Part shown: positions 7,648 through 16,196 of the stretch, in pieces
Layout of the letters: every line of letters begins with the position of its first letter
Numbering within the stretch: the stretch's first letter is position 1
Source: Rathayibacter iranicus NCPPB 2253 = VKM Ac-1602
GTDB lineage: Bacteria > Actinomycetota > Actinomycetes > Actinomycetales > Microbacteriaceae
Assembly (NCBI RefSeq): GCF_003149025.1
Contig: NZ_QGDV01000003.1
Location: 186,001-250,000 of the forward strand
Direction: 5' to 3'
DNA length: 64,000 bases
Notes under the pieces: generated by a model
The model's database searches: none
The model's input: the letters and a program-made list of their open reading frames with translations, nothing else
What the model was told of the DNA's origin: nothing
Made by a program: the position numbers and the translations under genes

Positions 7648-8556
7648 ATGTCCAGCACCGATCTCAACGCCTTCACCCGACGCGCGGCCCTCCGCGCGGG
7701 GGCGACGGACGCGCAGCTTCGCTCCCCGGCCCTGGCCCAGCCTTTCCACGGCGTCCGCACCCGCGTCACTCCGGTCACGCATCTCGAGCGCGCCACGGCG
7801 TACGTCCCGCGGCTTCGACCCTGGCAGCTCTTCTCGCACCTGACCGCCGCGCATGCGTGGGGAGTTCCTCTCCCCTTGCCGCCTCTCGAGGACGACCCGA
7901 TCCACGTCTCGGCGCGGCCACCTCATCGACCCCCACGGACTCGGGGCGTCATCGGTCACACGCTCGCCGACACGGATCCAGACGTTGTGGAGCGCCACGG
8001 CCTGCGGATCACAGGCGCAGCGTCCACCTGGATTGCCCTGGCGCCGATGCTCTCGGCCCGCGATCTCCTCGCCGCCACCGACTACTTTCTCTTCGTGCCG
8101 AGGCGCCCCCGCCGAGACGATCCCCGCCCGTTTGTCACCTTCGCCGAACTTGAGGGGCGGCTCGCGACGCATCGGGGCCGTGGGCGTCGAGGGCTCGTCG
8201 TTGCACTGCGGCTCGCCTCGACGAGGGCAGCCTCGCGCAAGGAGTCCTGGCTGCGGTCACTCGTCCTGCGGGCAGGGCTGCCCGAAGCCGAAGTGAACGC
8301 CGAGATCCGGGTCAATGGTCGACTCCTCGCCATCGGCGACGTGGTGTTCCGACGGTGGAAAGTGGTGGTCGAGTACGACGGCGGGCAGCACCGCACGGAC
8401 GATGCTCAATTCGCGCGTGACCGGGAACGGCTCCTTGCCCTGCAGCTCGCCGGCTGGATCGTCGTGGTCGTCCGGGCCGAGGGCCTGAGCCGAGGCCGCG
8501 CGAGGACCGTCGCTGAGATCCGAGCCGCCCTGACGGCCCACGGGTGGAGACCGTGA
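7648..8556 (+). CDS. DUF559-domain protein, predicted Vsr/PD-(D/E)XK-like nuclease (element 1)
   Basis: A 302-residue protein started at the ATG at 7648; the frame is open further upstream but would then read through the palindrome. The first two thirds lack a clear motif (possibly the AbiEi-like arrangement common in actinobacterial DUF559 proteins, inferred only). The last 100 residues have the DUF559 nuclease core: Asp231 in IGDVVF, Glu242 in VVVEYDGGQHR, then FARDRERLL and AGWIVVVV. The spacing Asp-x10-Glu-Tyr equals that of the second DUF559 gene at 23955. The gene is bracketed by two copies of one palindrome (7493 and 8583). No partner toxin or methyltransferase is fused to it. The activity is predicted, not known. 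Confidence 0.8.
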   Translation: MSSTDLNAFTRRAALRAGATDAQLRSPALAQPFHGVRTRVTPVTHLERATAYVPRLRPWQLFSHLTAAHAWGVPLPLPPLEDDPIHVSARPPHRPPRTRGVIGHTLADTDPDVVERHGLRITGAASTWIALAPMLSARDLLAATDYFLFVPRRPRRDDPRPFVTFAELEGRLATHRGRGRRGLVVALRLASTRAASRKESWLRSLVLRAGLPEAEVNAEIRVNGRLLAIGDVVFRRWKVVVEYDGGQHRTDDAQFARDRERLLALQLAGWIVVVVRAEGLSRGRARTVAEIRAALTAHGWRP

Positions 8557-8582
8557 TGCATGGATCACGTTCGCCGCGCCGA

Positions 8583-8632
8583 GAGTCCAGAAGTTGTCGC
8601 ACTCGGCGTCGACTGCGACAACTTGTGGACAC
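8583..8632. repeat. Degenerate second copy of the element 1 palindrome
   Basis: Arms 8583-8607 and 8608-8632 pair with four mismatches in 25. The sequence reads the same as the palindrome at 7493-7548 over about 47 bases with only a few differences (for example GTCCAGAAG for GTCCACAAG and TCGACTGCG for TCGAGTGCG). It sits 26 bases after the DUF559 stop and before the converging LacI gene. The two copies enclose just the one gene. Confidence 0.88.
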
Positions 8633-8675
8633 TCGCGGCGCGGCAGCGCGTCGAAGTGCCGCGCCGACGTCCGCG

Positions 8676-9704
8676 TTAGCTGCTGGCGCGCGCGACGAGC
8701 GTCGTCGGCATCAGCGTGCGGTGGTCGACGGGCGATCCCTCGATCCGAGCCGTCAACAGCTCGGCCATGCGCGCGCCGAGTTCGACCGGCAGTTGACGGA
8801 CCGTCGTCAGCGCCGGCACTGCGTTCTGGGCGAACAGGTCGTCGTCGAAGCCGACGACCGAGACGTCCTCGGGGATGCGGCGTCCGGCCTCACGCAGAGC
8901 AGCGTACGCGCCGACGGCCATCTGGTCGTTGGCCGCGAAGACGCCGTCGATCGAGGGGTCACGCGCGAGGAGGCGGCGCATCGCCACCGTGCCGCTGCCC
9001 GGCGAGAAGTCACCCCACTCGACCAGGTCGTCGGCAAGACCGACGGCCGAGAGGGCTCCGCGCCAGCCCATCAACCTGTCGACCCCGGGAGGCATGTCGG
9101 CCGGCCCGGCGATGGTCGCGATGCGACGCCGTCCGCGCTCGATCAGGTGGGCCGTCGCGACGGCCGCTCCGTCGGCGTTGTCGACGTCGACGTAGTACGA
9201 GCCGCGTTCCTCGGGCGAGAGCGGGCGCCCGCCGAACACGATCGGAAGCGAGCCCGAGAGCGCCGCGTAGGAGTGGTCGCCGGAGTGGTGCGACACGACG
9301 ATCGCGCCGTCGACGTTTCCGCCAAGGAGGTAGCGGCGGGTCTTCTCTCCGTCCGTCTCGGAGGCGATCAGCATCGAGAGCGTGTAGTCGGTGTCGGCGA
9401 GGCGCATCGCTGCGCCCTGCACGATGGCGGCGAAAAACGGGTCGGCGAAGACACGGGCCGTCGACTCCGGCACGATCAGCGCGATCGAGTGGGTGCGCCG
9501 CGAGGCGAGCATCCGCGCCGCGTGGTTGGGCACGTAATCCAGCTCGCCGATCGCCTTCTCGACGGCAGCGACGATCTCGGCTGCGACTTGCGGCGCTCCG
9601 TTGACGACCCGCGAGACCGTCGCCCTCGAGACGCCCGCCCGAGCCGCGACCATCTCGAGGGTGGGAGAGCGACCCCCTCCGCGGATACTCGATCCCTCGC
9701 TCAC
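8676..9704 (-). CDS. LacI-family transcriptional regulator of the beta-glucosidase operon
   Basis: A 342-residue LacI/GalR repressor. The DNA-binding helix-turn-helix and hinge are at residues 15-65 (TLEMVAARAGVSRATVSRVV, then YVPNHAARMLA). A periplasmic-binding-protein-like sugar sensor fills the rest, with FAANDQMAVGAYAALRE and VSVVGFDDD as family landmarks. It starts three bases after the beta-glucosidase stop, so both are one transcript. It probably represses that operon until a beta-glucoside or its product binds; an AGCGCT-centred palindrome upstream of the first gene is the likely operator. Confidence 0.93.
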   Translation of the reverse strand: MSEGSSIRGGGRSPTLEMVAARAGVSRATVSRVVNGAPQVAAEIVAAVEKAIGELDYVPNHAARMLASRRTHSIALIVPESTARVFADPFFAAIVQGAAMRLADTDYTLSMLIASETDGEKTRRYLLGGNVDGAIVVSHHSGDHSYAALSGSLPIVFGGRPLSPEERGSYYVDVDNADGAAVATAHLIERGRRRIATIAGPADMPPGVDRLMGWRGALSAVGLADDLVEWGDFSPGSGTVAMRRLLARDPSIDGVFAANDQMAVGAYAALREAGRRIPEDVSVVGFDDDLFAQNAVPALTTVRQLPVELGARMAELLTARIEGSPVDHRTLMPTTLVARASS

Positions 9705-9707
9705 GGC

Positions 9708-11183
9708 TCAGCTCAGCCCTCTCGCGGCGCTGCCGCCGATCAGGCGCGCGAAAACCAGGCCAGAGTCCTTGACGAGGCGCTCCTGCGACTCGTAGTCGAC
9801 GCGAACGATCCCGAACCGCTTCTCGTAGCCCCAGGCCCACTCGAAGTTGTCCAGCAGCGACCAGACAAAGTAGCCGCGCACGTCGGCGCCCTGGTCGATC
9901 GCCTCGGCGACCTTCTCAATGTGGTCGAGCACGTACTGAGTGCGGTCGGCGTCGTGCACGCGGCCCTCGATGACAACGTCGTCGTAGGCGGCTCCGTTCT
10001 CGGTCACATACAGCGGAGGCAGGTTCTCATACTCGAGGCCGAGGCGGGTGAGCAGGTAGCGCAGTCCGTCCGGATGCACCTCCCAGTCCATCGCTGTGCG
10101 GGGCAGATGGCGCGAGGGGAAGGTGAGGAACTCCGACCCGACCCACGGGGAGCCCACCTCACGGTCGGTGGCCTGGGCGAAGTCCTCGGTGCCGTTGGGC
10201 AGCGGATGCGCCGAGACGTTGTCGTCGTGGTAGTGGTTCACGCCGAGGAAGTCGAGCGGGAGCGAGATCAGGTCGAGGTCGCCGTCGATGATCAGCTCAT
10301 CAAGGCCGAGACCCGCGACGTCTTCGAGCAGGTCCTCGGGGTACTCGCCGCGCAGCAGCGGATCGAGGAAGATGCGGTTCTGCAGCGCGTCGAAGCGCCG
10401 CGCGGCGTCGAGGTCGGCGTCGTCCTCTGGGTCGTCCGGGACGGCGTTAGACAGATTGAGTGTGATGCCCACATTCTGCGCGCCGAGCTGCCGCAGCGTC
10501 GAGACCGCGAGGCCGTGGGCAAGGTGGGTGTGGTGCACGGCGGCCAACGCCTTCTGCTGCGAGATCACGCCGGGGGCATGCACGCCCGCGCCGTACGAGA
10601 GGAGGGTCGAGCAGAACGGCTCATTGAACGTGGTCCAGTGCTGGACGCGGTCGCCGAGGCACTCGTAGACCGCCTCGGTGTAGTCGCGAAAGCGTTCCGC
10701 GGTATCGCGGCTGGCCCAGCCGCCGGTTTCCTCGACCGCCTGCGGCATATCCCAGTGATAGAGCGTCAGCCACGGCAGGATGCCCGCGCCCAGCAGCTCG
10801 TCGACGAGGCGGGAGTAGAAGTCAAGGCCCTCCGCGTTTACCGAGCGGTCGCCCGGCTTGACCCGCGACCAGCTCACCGAGAAGCGGTACGAGCCGAGTC
10901 CCAGCTCCTTCATCAGGTGCACATCTGCCGGCATGCGGTGGTAGTGGTCGACCGCGACCTCGGGAGTCTCGCCGTTCGCGACCGCGCCGGGAACGCGGGA
11001 GAACGCATCCCAGATGCTGTCCTCCTTGCCCGCCTCGTGGCCCGCGCCCTCGATCTGCGCGGCGGCGGTGGCGGAGCCCCACAGGAACCCGGCGGGCCAG
11101 TCCCGCACCGCCAGTCGCTCGGCTCTCGCGGTCTGCTCCGCGAGGTGTGGGGTCACGGGGGAGGGGATGCTGGCGGCGCTCAT
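9708..11183 (-). CDS. GH1 family beta-glucosidase
   Basis: A 491-residue cytosolic glycoside hydrolase of family 1 that cleaves beta-glucosides such as cellobiose. FLWGSATAAAQIEGA is the N-terminal GH1 signature. The acid/base is Glu188 in TFNEPF and the nucleophile is Glu395 in YVTENG. NFEWAWGYEKRFG near the end closes the sugar-binding site. The start at 11183 is supported by AAGGAG six bases upstream; the frame is open further upstream but without such a site. No signal peptide is visible. It is the first gene of an operon with its LacI regulator, and no dedicated sugar transporter is adjacent. Confidence 0.95.
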   Translation of the reverse strand: MSAASIPSPVTPHLAEQTARAERLAVRDWPAGFLWGSATAAAQIEGAGHEAGKEDSIWDAFSRVPGAVANGETPEVAVDHYHRMPADVHLMKELGLGSYRFSVSWSRVKPGDRSVNAEGLDFYSRLVDELLGAGILPWLTLYHWDMPQAVEETGGWASRDTAERFRDYTEAVYECLGDRVQHWTTFNEPFCSTLLSYGAGVHAPGVISQQKALAAVHHTHLAHGLAVSTLRQLGAQNVGITLNLSNAVPDDPEDDADLDAARRFDALQNRIFLDPLLRGEYPEDLLEDVAGLGLDELIIDGDLDLISLPLDFLGVNHYHDDNVSAHPLPNGTEDFAQATDREVGSPWVGSEFLTFPSRHLPRTAMDWEVHPDGLRYLLTRLGLEYENLPPLYVTENGAAYDDVVIEGRVHDADRTQYVLDHIEKVAEAIDQGADVRGYFVWSLLDNFEWAWGYEKRFGIVRVDYESQERLVKDSGLVFARLIGGSAARGLS

Positions 11184-11226
11184 TGCGGACTCCTTCGGCG
11201 GCTGTCTGATCAGTCTAGGGCGTCGA

Positions 11227-11239
11227 TGGAGCGCTCTCT
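11227..11239. promoter_or_regulatory. Candidate LacI-family operator upstream of the beta-glucosidase
   Basis: TGGAGCGCTCTCT contains the perfect palindrome GAGCGCTC (11229-11236), about 46 bases upstream of the beta-glucosidase start. It resembles the TGGGAGCGCTCCCA operator bound by actinobacterial cellobiose regulators of the LacI family. Position and resemblance make it the probable autoregulatory site. Confidence 0.5.
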
Positions 11240-11321
11240 CGCTTGTGATCACGGTGCACGCGAGCCGAGGCCGCCGGCCGCCGTTGAGCCGCCGCGGGAG
11301 GGACGGCGCCTCGACGGCGCC

Positions 11322-11358
11322 GGTGGTGTCTCGGGGCTGAGGGGTTCGAGACACCACC
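11322..11358 (-). terminator. Hairpin terminator after the MFS transporter gene
   Basis: GGTGGTGTCTCG (11322-11333) and CGAGACACCACC (11347-11358) are perfect 12-base arms around a 13-base loop. It lies between the MFS gene stop (11403) and the beta-glucosidase promoter region on the same strand, and so separates the two transcripts. Confidence 0.6.
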
Positions 11359-11402
11359 TGCGGGTGCTCCTTGGCCAGCCAGCGGCGCGTGCTCGAGCGA
11401 GA

Positions 11403-13235
11403 TCAGGCGCCGCTGGCAGGACCCTCGCGAGGCGGAAGCGTCCGCATCGAGTCGGTCCGGACGTCGGGTTCGATGCTCCCGGCGGCGAGGTCCGCTCCGG
11501 CGCGCGCGGCGAGCTGCGGATCCGTTCGACGCAGTTGCGCCGCGGCGTCCTCGTTCGCGAGGTCGTGCGCCTCCTGCATCGCCGACTTCGCTCGCAGGGG
11601 CGGCGTGCGGAGGAACCAGGAGAGCACGAAGGCGAGCAGCACGACCCCGAGCGCGACCTGGAACACCGTGACCGTCGCGTCGTTGAAGCCCGTCAGGAAC
11701 GGAGCCGAGAGCGCCCGGTTGGCGGTATTCAGGAACGAGGTGTCGCCGTCGAGCGCCGAGCCGATCGCCGCGGTGTCCTGCGACTGCAGGAGCCTGAGGA
11801 TGCCCGAGTTTGCGGGGTCAGCGACGATGGTCGGGTCGGTGGCGGCTTGCTGCAGATCCGCCGAGATCGTCGGGTTCCTGAAGGCCGCGGCGATCGTCTC
11901 GGGGATCCGGCTGAAGAGCACCGAAAAGATCACGGCGGTGCCCAGTGTGCCGCCGATCTGGCGGAAGAACGTCGAGGCGCTGGTCGCGACTCCCATGTTC
12001 GCCACGTCGACCGAGTTCTGCGAGGCGAGCGTGAGGGTCTGCATCATCTGGCCGAGCCCGAGGCCCAGCAGCAGCATGCCGCCCATCATGAAGATCACCG
12101 GCTTGTCGATCGTCACGAAGGTGAAGAGGAAGAAGGCGGCCGACATCAGCAAAGTGCCAAGAATCGGGAAGGCGCGGTAGCGACCCGTGCGCGAGATGAT
12201 CTGGCCCGACACGATCGAGGCGATCATCAGGCCGAGGATCATCGGCAGCATCAGGAAGCCGGACTCGGTGGGAGTAGCGCCGTTGACGAGCTGCAGGTAC
12301 AGCGGGATCGCCATCATGCCGCCGAACATGCCGAAGCCGACCAGCACACCGAGCACGGTCGCCATCGAAAAGGTGGGCGAGCGGAAAAGCTTGAGCGGGA
12401 TCAGCGCGTCATCGCCCATCATCCGCTCGGCCGCGATGAAGCCGATGATTCCCAGCGCGCCGACAATGTAGCAGACCCACGCGATGGGCGAGCCCCAACC
12501 CCACTCGCGGCCCTGCTCGGCGATCAGCAGAAGCGGACCGGCTGCGACGATGACGAGCGAAGCGCCCCACCAGTCAATCCGCACCGAGCGCTTTCCGGCC
12601 GGCGTTGGCAGGTGCAGGAAGCGCACCACGATGAACAGCGCGACGGCGCCGATCGGAAGGTTGATCAGGAATACCCATCGCCAGCCGGTGATGAAGAGAA
12701 TCTCGGGAGTGCCAGCGAGCAGGCCGCCGATGAGCGGCCCGACGACGCTCGAAATGCCGAAGACGGCCAGGAAGTAGCCCTGGTACTTCGCGCGCTCGCG
12801 TGGGGGGAGGATGTCGCCCATCACGGTGAGGGCGAGCGACATCAGTCCGCCGGCACCCAGCCCCTGCACAGCGCGGAAGCCCGCGAGCCCGAGCATCGAG
12901 GTCGAGAATCCGGCGAGCGTCGAGCCGATCAGGAACAGCACGATCGCAATCAAGTACAGCGGCCGGCGTCCAAAGATGTCCGAGAGCTTCCCGTAAATAG
13001 GAGTCGCGATTGTCGAGACGATCAGGTAAGCGGTGGTCACCCACGCCTGCTGCGAGAGGCCGTCGAGGTCATCCGCGATGGTGCGCATGGAGGTGCCGAC
13101 GATCGTCTGGTCAAGCGACGACAGGAACATTCCCGCCATCAGACCGAAAATCACGAACAGAATTTGCCGGTGCGACATGATGGCGCCCGAGGGCGTCGGT
13201 GTCGATGCGGAAGATGTGGAGGCGGAGTCGGCCAC
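11403..13235 (-). CDS. DHA2-type (EmrB/QacA) MFS drug exporter, 14 membrane segments
   Basis: A 610-residue proton-coupled multidrug exporter. The N-terminal half has LDQTIVGTSMRTIADDL and KLSDIFGRRPLYL, the two signature motifs of the 14-segment DHA2 family. The large extracytoplasmic loop between the last two segments (IPETIAAAF to TANRALSAP) is usual for the group. A charged cytoplasmic tail closes the protein. The start is a GTG at 13235 preceded by AAGGGGAC. It follows the MurE-like gene by about 140 bases on the same strand. No TetR or MarR regulator is adjacent. The substrate is unknown. Confidence 0.92.
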   Translation of the reverse strand: MADSASTSSASTPTPSGAIMSHRQILFVIFGLMAGMFLSSLDQTIVGTSMRTIADDLDGLSQQAWVTTAYLIVSTIATPIYGKLSDIFGRRPLYLIAIVLFLIGSTLAGFSTSMLGLAGFRAVQGLGAGGLMSLALTVMGDILPPRERAKYQGYFLAVFGISSVVGPLIGGLLAGTPEILFITGWRWVFLINLPIGAVALFIVVRFLHLPTPAGKRSVRIDWWGASLVIVAAGPLLLIAEQGREWGWGSPIAWVCYIVGALGIIGFIAAERMMGDDALIPLKLFRSPTFSMATVLGVLVGFGMFGGMMAIPLYLQLVNGATPTESGFLMLPMILGLMIASIVSGQIISRTGRYRAFPILGTLLMSAAFFLFTFVTIDKPVIFMMGGMLLLGLGLGQMMQTLTLASQNSVDVANMGVATSASTFFRQIGGTLGTAVIFSVLFSRIPETIAAAFRNPTISADLQQAATDPTIVADPANSGILRLLQSQDTAAIGSALDGDTSFLNTANRALSAPFLTGFNDATVTVFQVALGVVLLAFVLSWFLRTPPLRAKSAMQEAHDLANEDAAAQLRRTDPQLAARAGADLAAGSIEPDVRTDSMRTLPPREGPASGA

Positions 13236-13374
13236 GGTGGTCCCCTTGTCTGGCGGACGCGTCCAGGCACGGCGATCCGCCGCAAACGTTGCGTGCTGCG
13301 CAAACTTACATCGTGTGCGGAGTTCGAGGCAGGATATCGGGCGAGCCTGAGCAGGATCTCAGGTCAACGGCCCG

Positions 13375-14919
13375 TCATGCGCTCGCTGACACCGCCTCGT
13401 CCGCCCAGCCGGCCTCGCGGAGCGCAGCGCGCGCCTCCGCTCGCGCGGAGTAAGGGGTGCGCACCCCGAGGACATCGCGGTAGTTCTGGTGGCCTGGACC
13501 CGCCCAAAGAATGGCGTCGCCTTCGCCCGCAAGAGAAACCGCAACCCGGATGGCACGCTTGGGATCGTCGACCTCGTGCACCTGCGCATCGGGGCGCGCC
13601 GCGAGCGCGGCGTCGATAAGGGTGCGCCGGATGGCGACGGGATTCTCGAAGCGGGGATGGTGGTCGGTGACGACCAGGATGTCGCTTCCTCCCACCGCCG
13701 CCTCGGCCATCGCGGGGCGCTTGAGGGCGTCGCGGTCGCCGTCGGCGCCGAACACCATGATCACGCGGCCGGGCGTGACCTGTCGGACCGCCTCGAGCGT
13801 GCGGTGGAACGCGTCGGCGCTATGGCCGAAGTCCACGTAGACGGTCGGCCCACGCTCGCCCGACACGCGCTCGATGCGGCCGGGAAGGGACGCGTCGACT
13901 CCGCCGTCGCGGTGCAGCGCGGCCCGGATCTCGCCGATCGGCCAGCCCGCCTCGATCAGCATCGCTATCGCGAGCGCAGCGTTGGCAGCCATGTGTGCGC
14001 CGATGATCGGCACCGACGTCGTAATGGCGCGTCCCTCGCGGTTTTCCATCCGAAAGCGCGTGCGGCCAAATTCCTGCGTGAGCACGGTCACTCGCCAGTC
14101 CGCGTCGACGCCCGGGAGGGAGGCGATGGTCGTCACCGGCACTCCGGCCGCGGTGCAGATCCGCTCGCCGTAGGGGGAGTCGAGTGAGACGACGGCACGG
14201 CGGGCTCGATCGGACTGGAACAACTGCGCCTTCTCGCCGAAGTAGGTATCCATGTCCCCGTAGTCGTCGAGGTGGTCGTGGCTGAGGTTGGTGAATCCGG
14301 CGACATCGAACACGACGCCGTCGACACGGTGTCGGGTGAGGGCCTGGGCACTGACCTCGATGGCCGCGGCACCGACTCCCTCCTCCTCCATGCGGGCGAC
14401 GAGAGCGTGGAACTCGGTGGCCTCGGGAGTGGTCAGGCCGCTGGTCACCGACGTGTCACCGATGTGCCGTTCGGCCGTGGAGCTCAGCCCGGGAACCACG
14501 CCGAGCTGGCGCAGGATGCCCTCGAGCATGTGCACGGTCGAGGTTTTTCCGTTGGTTCCGGTGACTCCGAAGAGCACCGGGGAGCGCTCGGCGGTGCCGT
14601 ACACGGCGGCGGCGATGGCACCGAGGCGGGAGCGCGGCTCCGACACCACCAGGACGGGCAGGCCGGTCGTGCGCGCGGCACTCTCGCCGAACAGGTCGGT
14701 GAGTACCGCGACCGCGCCCCGGGATACTGCCTGCTCAATGAAGTCCGCGCCGTGGCGATGTGCGCCTGGTAGGGCGACGAAAAGGTCTCCGGGTTCGACG
14801 TCGGAGGCAATCAGCGTGACTCCGGTGACCGCCGCGGCCAGCGCGTCGTCGCTCTCGACCTCGAGGGTACGGGCGAGTGCGACGAGAGGAACGGACGGAG
14901 CGTGGCGGGGTCGGAGCAT
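13375..14919 (-). CDS. murE: MurE-like Mur ligase (third-residue amino-acid adding enzyme) with altered substrate motif
   Basis: A 514-residue Mur ligase that adds the diamino acid at position 3 of the peptidoglycan stem peptide. It has the ATP loop GVTGTNGKTST (Lys125), the UDP-MurNAc region with GLTTPEAT, the central domain AAIEVSAQALTRHRVDGVVFDVAGFTNLSHDHLD split by normal spacing, and a C-terminal domain with VVTDHHPRFENP. In diaminopimelate enzymes this last segment reads DNPR; here it is HHPR (His420, His421, Pro422, Arg423), which argues for another diamino acid. Microbacteriaceae often use diaminobutyrate, ornithine or lysine there. The start at 14919 has GAGAGGAC upstream. It lies outside any division/cell-wall cluster, next to a D,D-carboxypeptidase, so it may be a paralogue. 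Confidence 0.85.
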   Translation of the reverse strand: MLRPRHAPSVPLVALARTLEVESDDALAAAVTGVTLIASDVEPGDLFVALPGAHRHGADFIEQAVSRGAVAVLTDLFGESAARTTGLPVLVVSEPRSRLGAIAAAVYGTAERSPVLFGVTGTNGKTSTVHMLEGILRQLGVVPGLSSTAERHIGDTSVTSGLTTPEATEFHALVARMEEEGVGAAAIEVSAQALTRHRVDGVVFDVAGFTNLSHDHLDDYGDMDTYFGEKAQLFQSDRARRAVVSLDSPYGERICTAAGVPVTTIASLPGVDADWRVTVLTQEFGRTRFRMENREGRAITTSVPIIGAHMAANAALAIAMLIEAGWPIGEIRAALHRDGGVDASLPGRIERVSGERGPTVYVDFGHSADAFHRTLEAVRQVTPGRVIMVFGADGDRDALKRPAMAEAAVGGSDILVVTDHHPRFENPVAIRRTLIDAALAARPDAQVHEVDDPKRAIRVAVSLAGEGDAILWAGPGHQNYRDVLGVRTPYSARAEARAALREAGWADEAVSASA

Positions 14920-15145
14920 GATGTCCTCTCGTTGACGGTCCCTGAGGTCACGCGGCCGAAGGACGCGGGCGCACGCGGGGCCGTGCATGTCACCCAAGAT
15001 AGGGGGTCCGCTTATGTGAATCCTTAGAGGATATGCAAGACGCGCGTGGAGGGGGACGGGTGGACAGGATCGCGGGTCGGTGCATCCATCTCCCGCGTCG
15101 GGTGATGTCCACGGACGAGCGGAGCTCGCTGTCTAGGCTTGGAGG

Positions 15146-16012
15146 ATGACGACGAACGAGAACGAGCCGACCGGCGGGCGCCCCGTCCGCCGCCGCGCCC
15201 TGGTCATCGGGGGAGTCGCGGTCGCCGCAGGCGTGACCGCTTTCGGAGTTGGAGCCGCGTTCGGCAGCGGCGGACGCTCGCCCATTGTGTCGGGATCGCC
15301 CACTGCCGCGCCGGCAAGTGGTTCCGCCCCGGCCGCTCCGGAAACACCGGCATCGACCGCGGAACCGGTCGCGACGCCCACGCCCGGGTTCGACCTCGCC
15401 GCCCACTCCACCGACGATCCGGAGAGTATCTGGGTCGTCGTCAACAAGCTGCGAACGCTCTCGCCGGTCGACTACGTCCCGGCCGACCTGACCTTCCCTG
15501 ACGTGTCCTTCGTGAATCGCCAGCCGATGCGGAAGGCGGCCGCCGACGCTCTCGTCCCGCTGTTCGCGGCTGCGAGTGCTGAGGCCGGCCTCGCCCTGGC
15601 CGTTCAGAGTGCATACCGTTCCTACGACACGCAGGTCTCTGTCTACGCCGGCTGGGTTTCCTCCCGTGGCCAGGCGGGCGCAGACGCAACCAGCGCCCGC
15701 CCGGGGCACAGCGAGCATCAGACGGGCTGGGCCGTCGATGTCGTTGGCGCTTCGGGAGCCTGTGCGCTCGAGATCTGCTGGGGCGATACGGCGGAGGGGC
15801 AGTGGGTCGGCGCGAACGCGCATCGCTTCGGCTTCCTCGTGCGTTACAAGCCCGAGTCCACTCCGATCACCGGCTACGAATCAGAGCCGTACCACTTGCG
15901 CTATGTCGGCACAGAACTCTCGCAGTACCTGCACGACTCCGGAATCGAGACGTTGGAGCGCGCGTTCGGCCTTCCGGATGCGCCCGATTACGCGCCCGGA
16001 ACCAGCGATTAG
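15146..16012 (+). CDS. Secreted M15B (VanY-type) D-alanyl-D-alanine carboxypeptidase
   Basis: A 288-residue zinc peptidase that trims the terminal D-Ala of peptidoglycan stem peptides. The N-terminus RRRALVIGG plus a hydrophobic stretch up to residue 35 is a twin-arginine-like signal or membrane anchor, followed by a Pro/Ala/Thr-rich linker. The catalytic domain (about 110-270) shows SAYRSYDTQ, the zinc motif GHSEHQTGWAVD (His191, Asp198) and EPYHLRY with the third ligand His250. All active residues are present. It diverges from the MurE-like gene across a 226-base gap, suggesting a local cell-wall module. Confidence 0.9.
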   Translation: MTTNENEPTGGRPVRRRALVIGGVAVAAGVTAFGVGAAFGSGGRSPIVSGSPTAAPASGSAPAAPETPASTAEPVATPTPGFDLAAHSTDDPESIWVVVNKLRTLSPVDYVPADLTFPDVSFVNRQPMRKAAADALVPLFAAASAEAGLALAVQSAYRSYDTQVSVYAGWVSSRGQAGADATSARPGHSEHQTGWAVDVVGASGACALEICWGDTAEGQWVGANAHRFGFLVRYKPESTPITGYESEPYHLRYVGTELSQYLHDSGIETLERAFGLPDAPDYAPGTSD

Positions 16013-16196
16013 CTGCCCGAACGATCCGAAGCGGGCCCGACCGGACGCGACACACGCCGCTCGTTACCGTCCTGTTATTCGGAGCGCTTTCGGAGGTCCG
16101 TCCAACAGGTCTCCCACCTTCGCCTGGTGACATTGCCGCTTCCCCCGCTCCCGAGCTCGGTCCCCCTGCCGCGCCGCCGAACCCCGAGATCCCTCT

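Noticed and set aside
7648-8556. DUF559 protein as antitoxin of a type IV toxin-antitoxin pair
   Set aside because: No AbiEii-like nucleotidyltransferase toxin is adjacent to either DUF559 gene.
8583-8632. Simple rho-independent terminator for DUF559/LacI convergent genes
   Set aside because: The arms are degenerate, without loop or U-tract, and the sequence equals the palindrome on the other side of the gene, so it is called a repeat; a secondary terminator role is not excluded.
8544-13619. Open frame of 1691 codons on the plus strand
   Set aside because: It is antisense to LacI, GH1 and MFS genes that all have clear domains; high GC removes stops in the shadow frame. Composition (Arg/Gly/Asp/His-rich, no domain) is that of a shadow.
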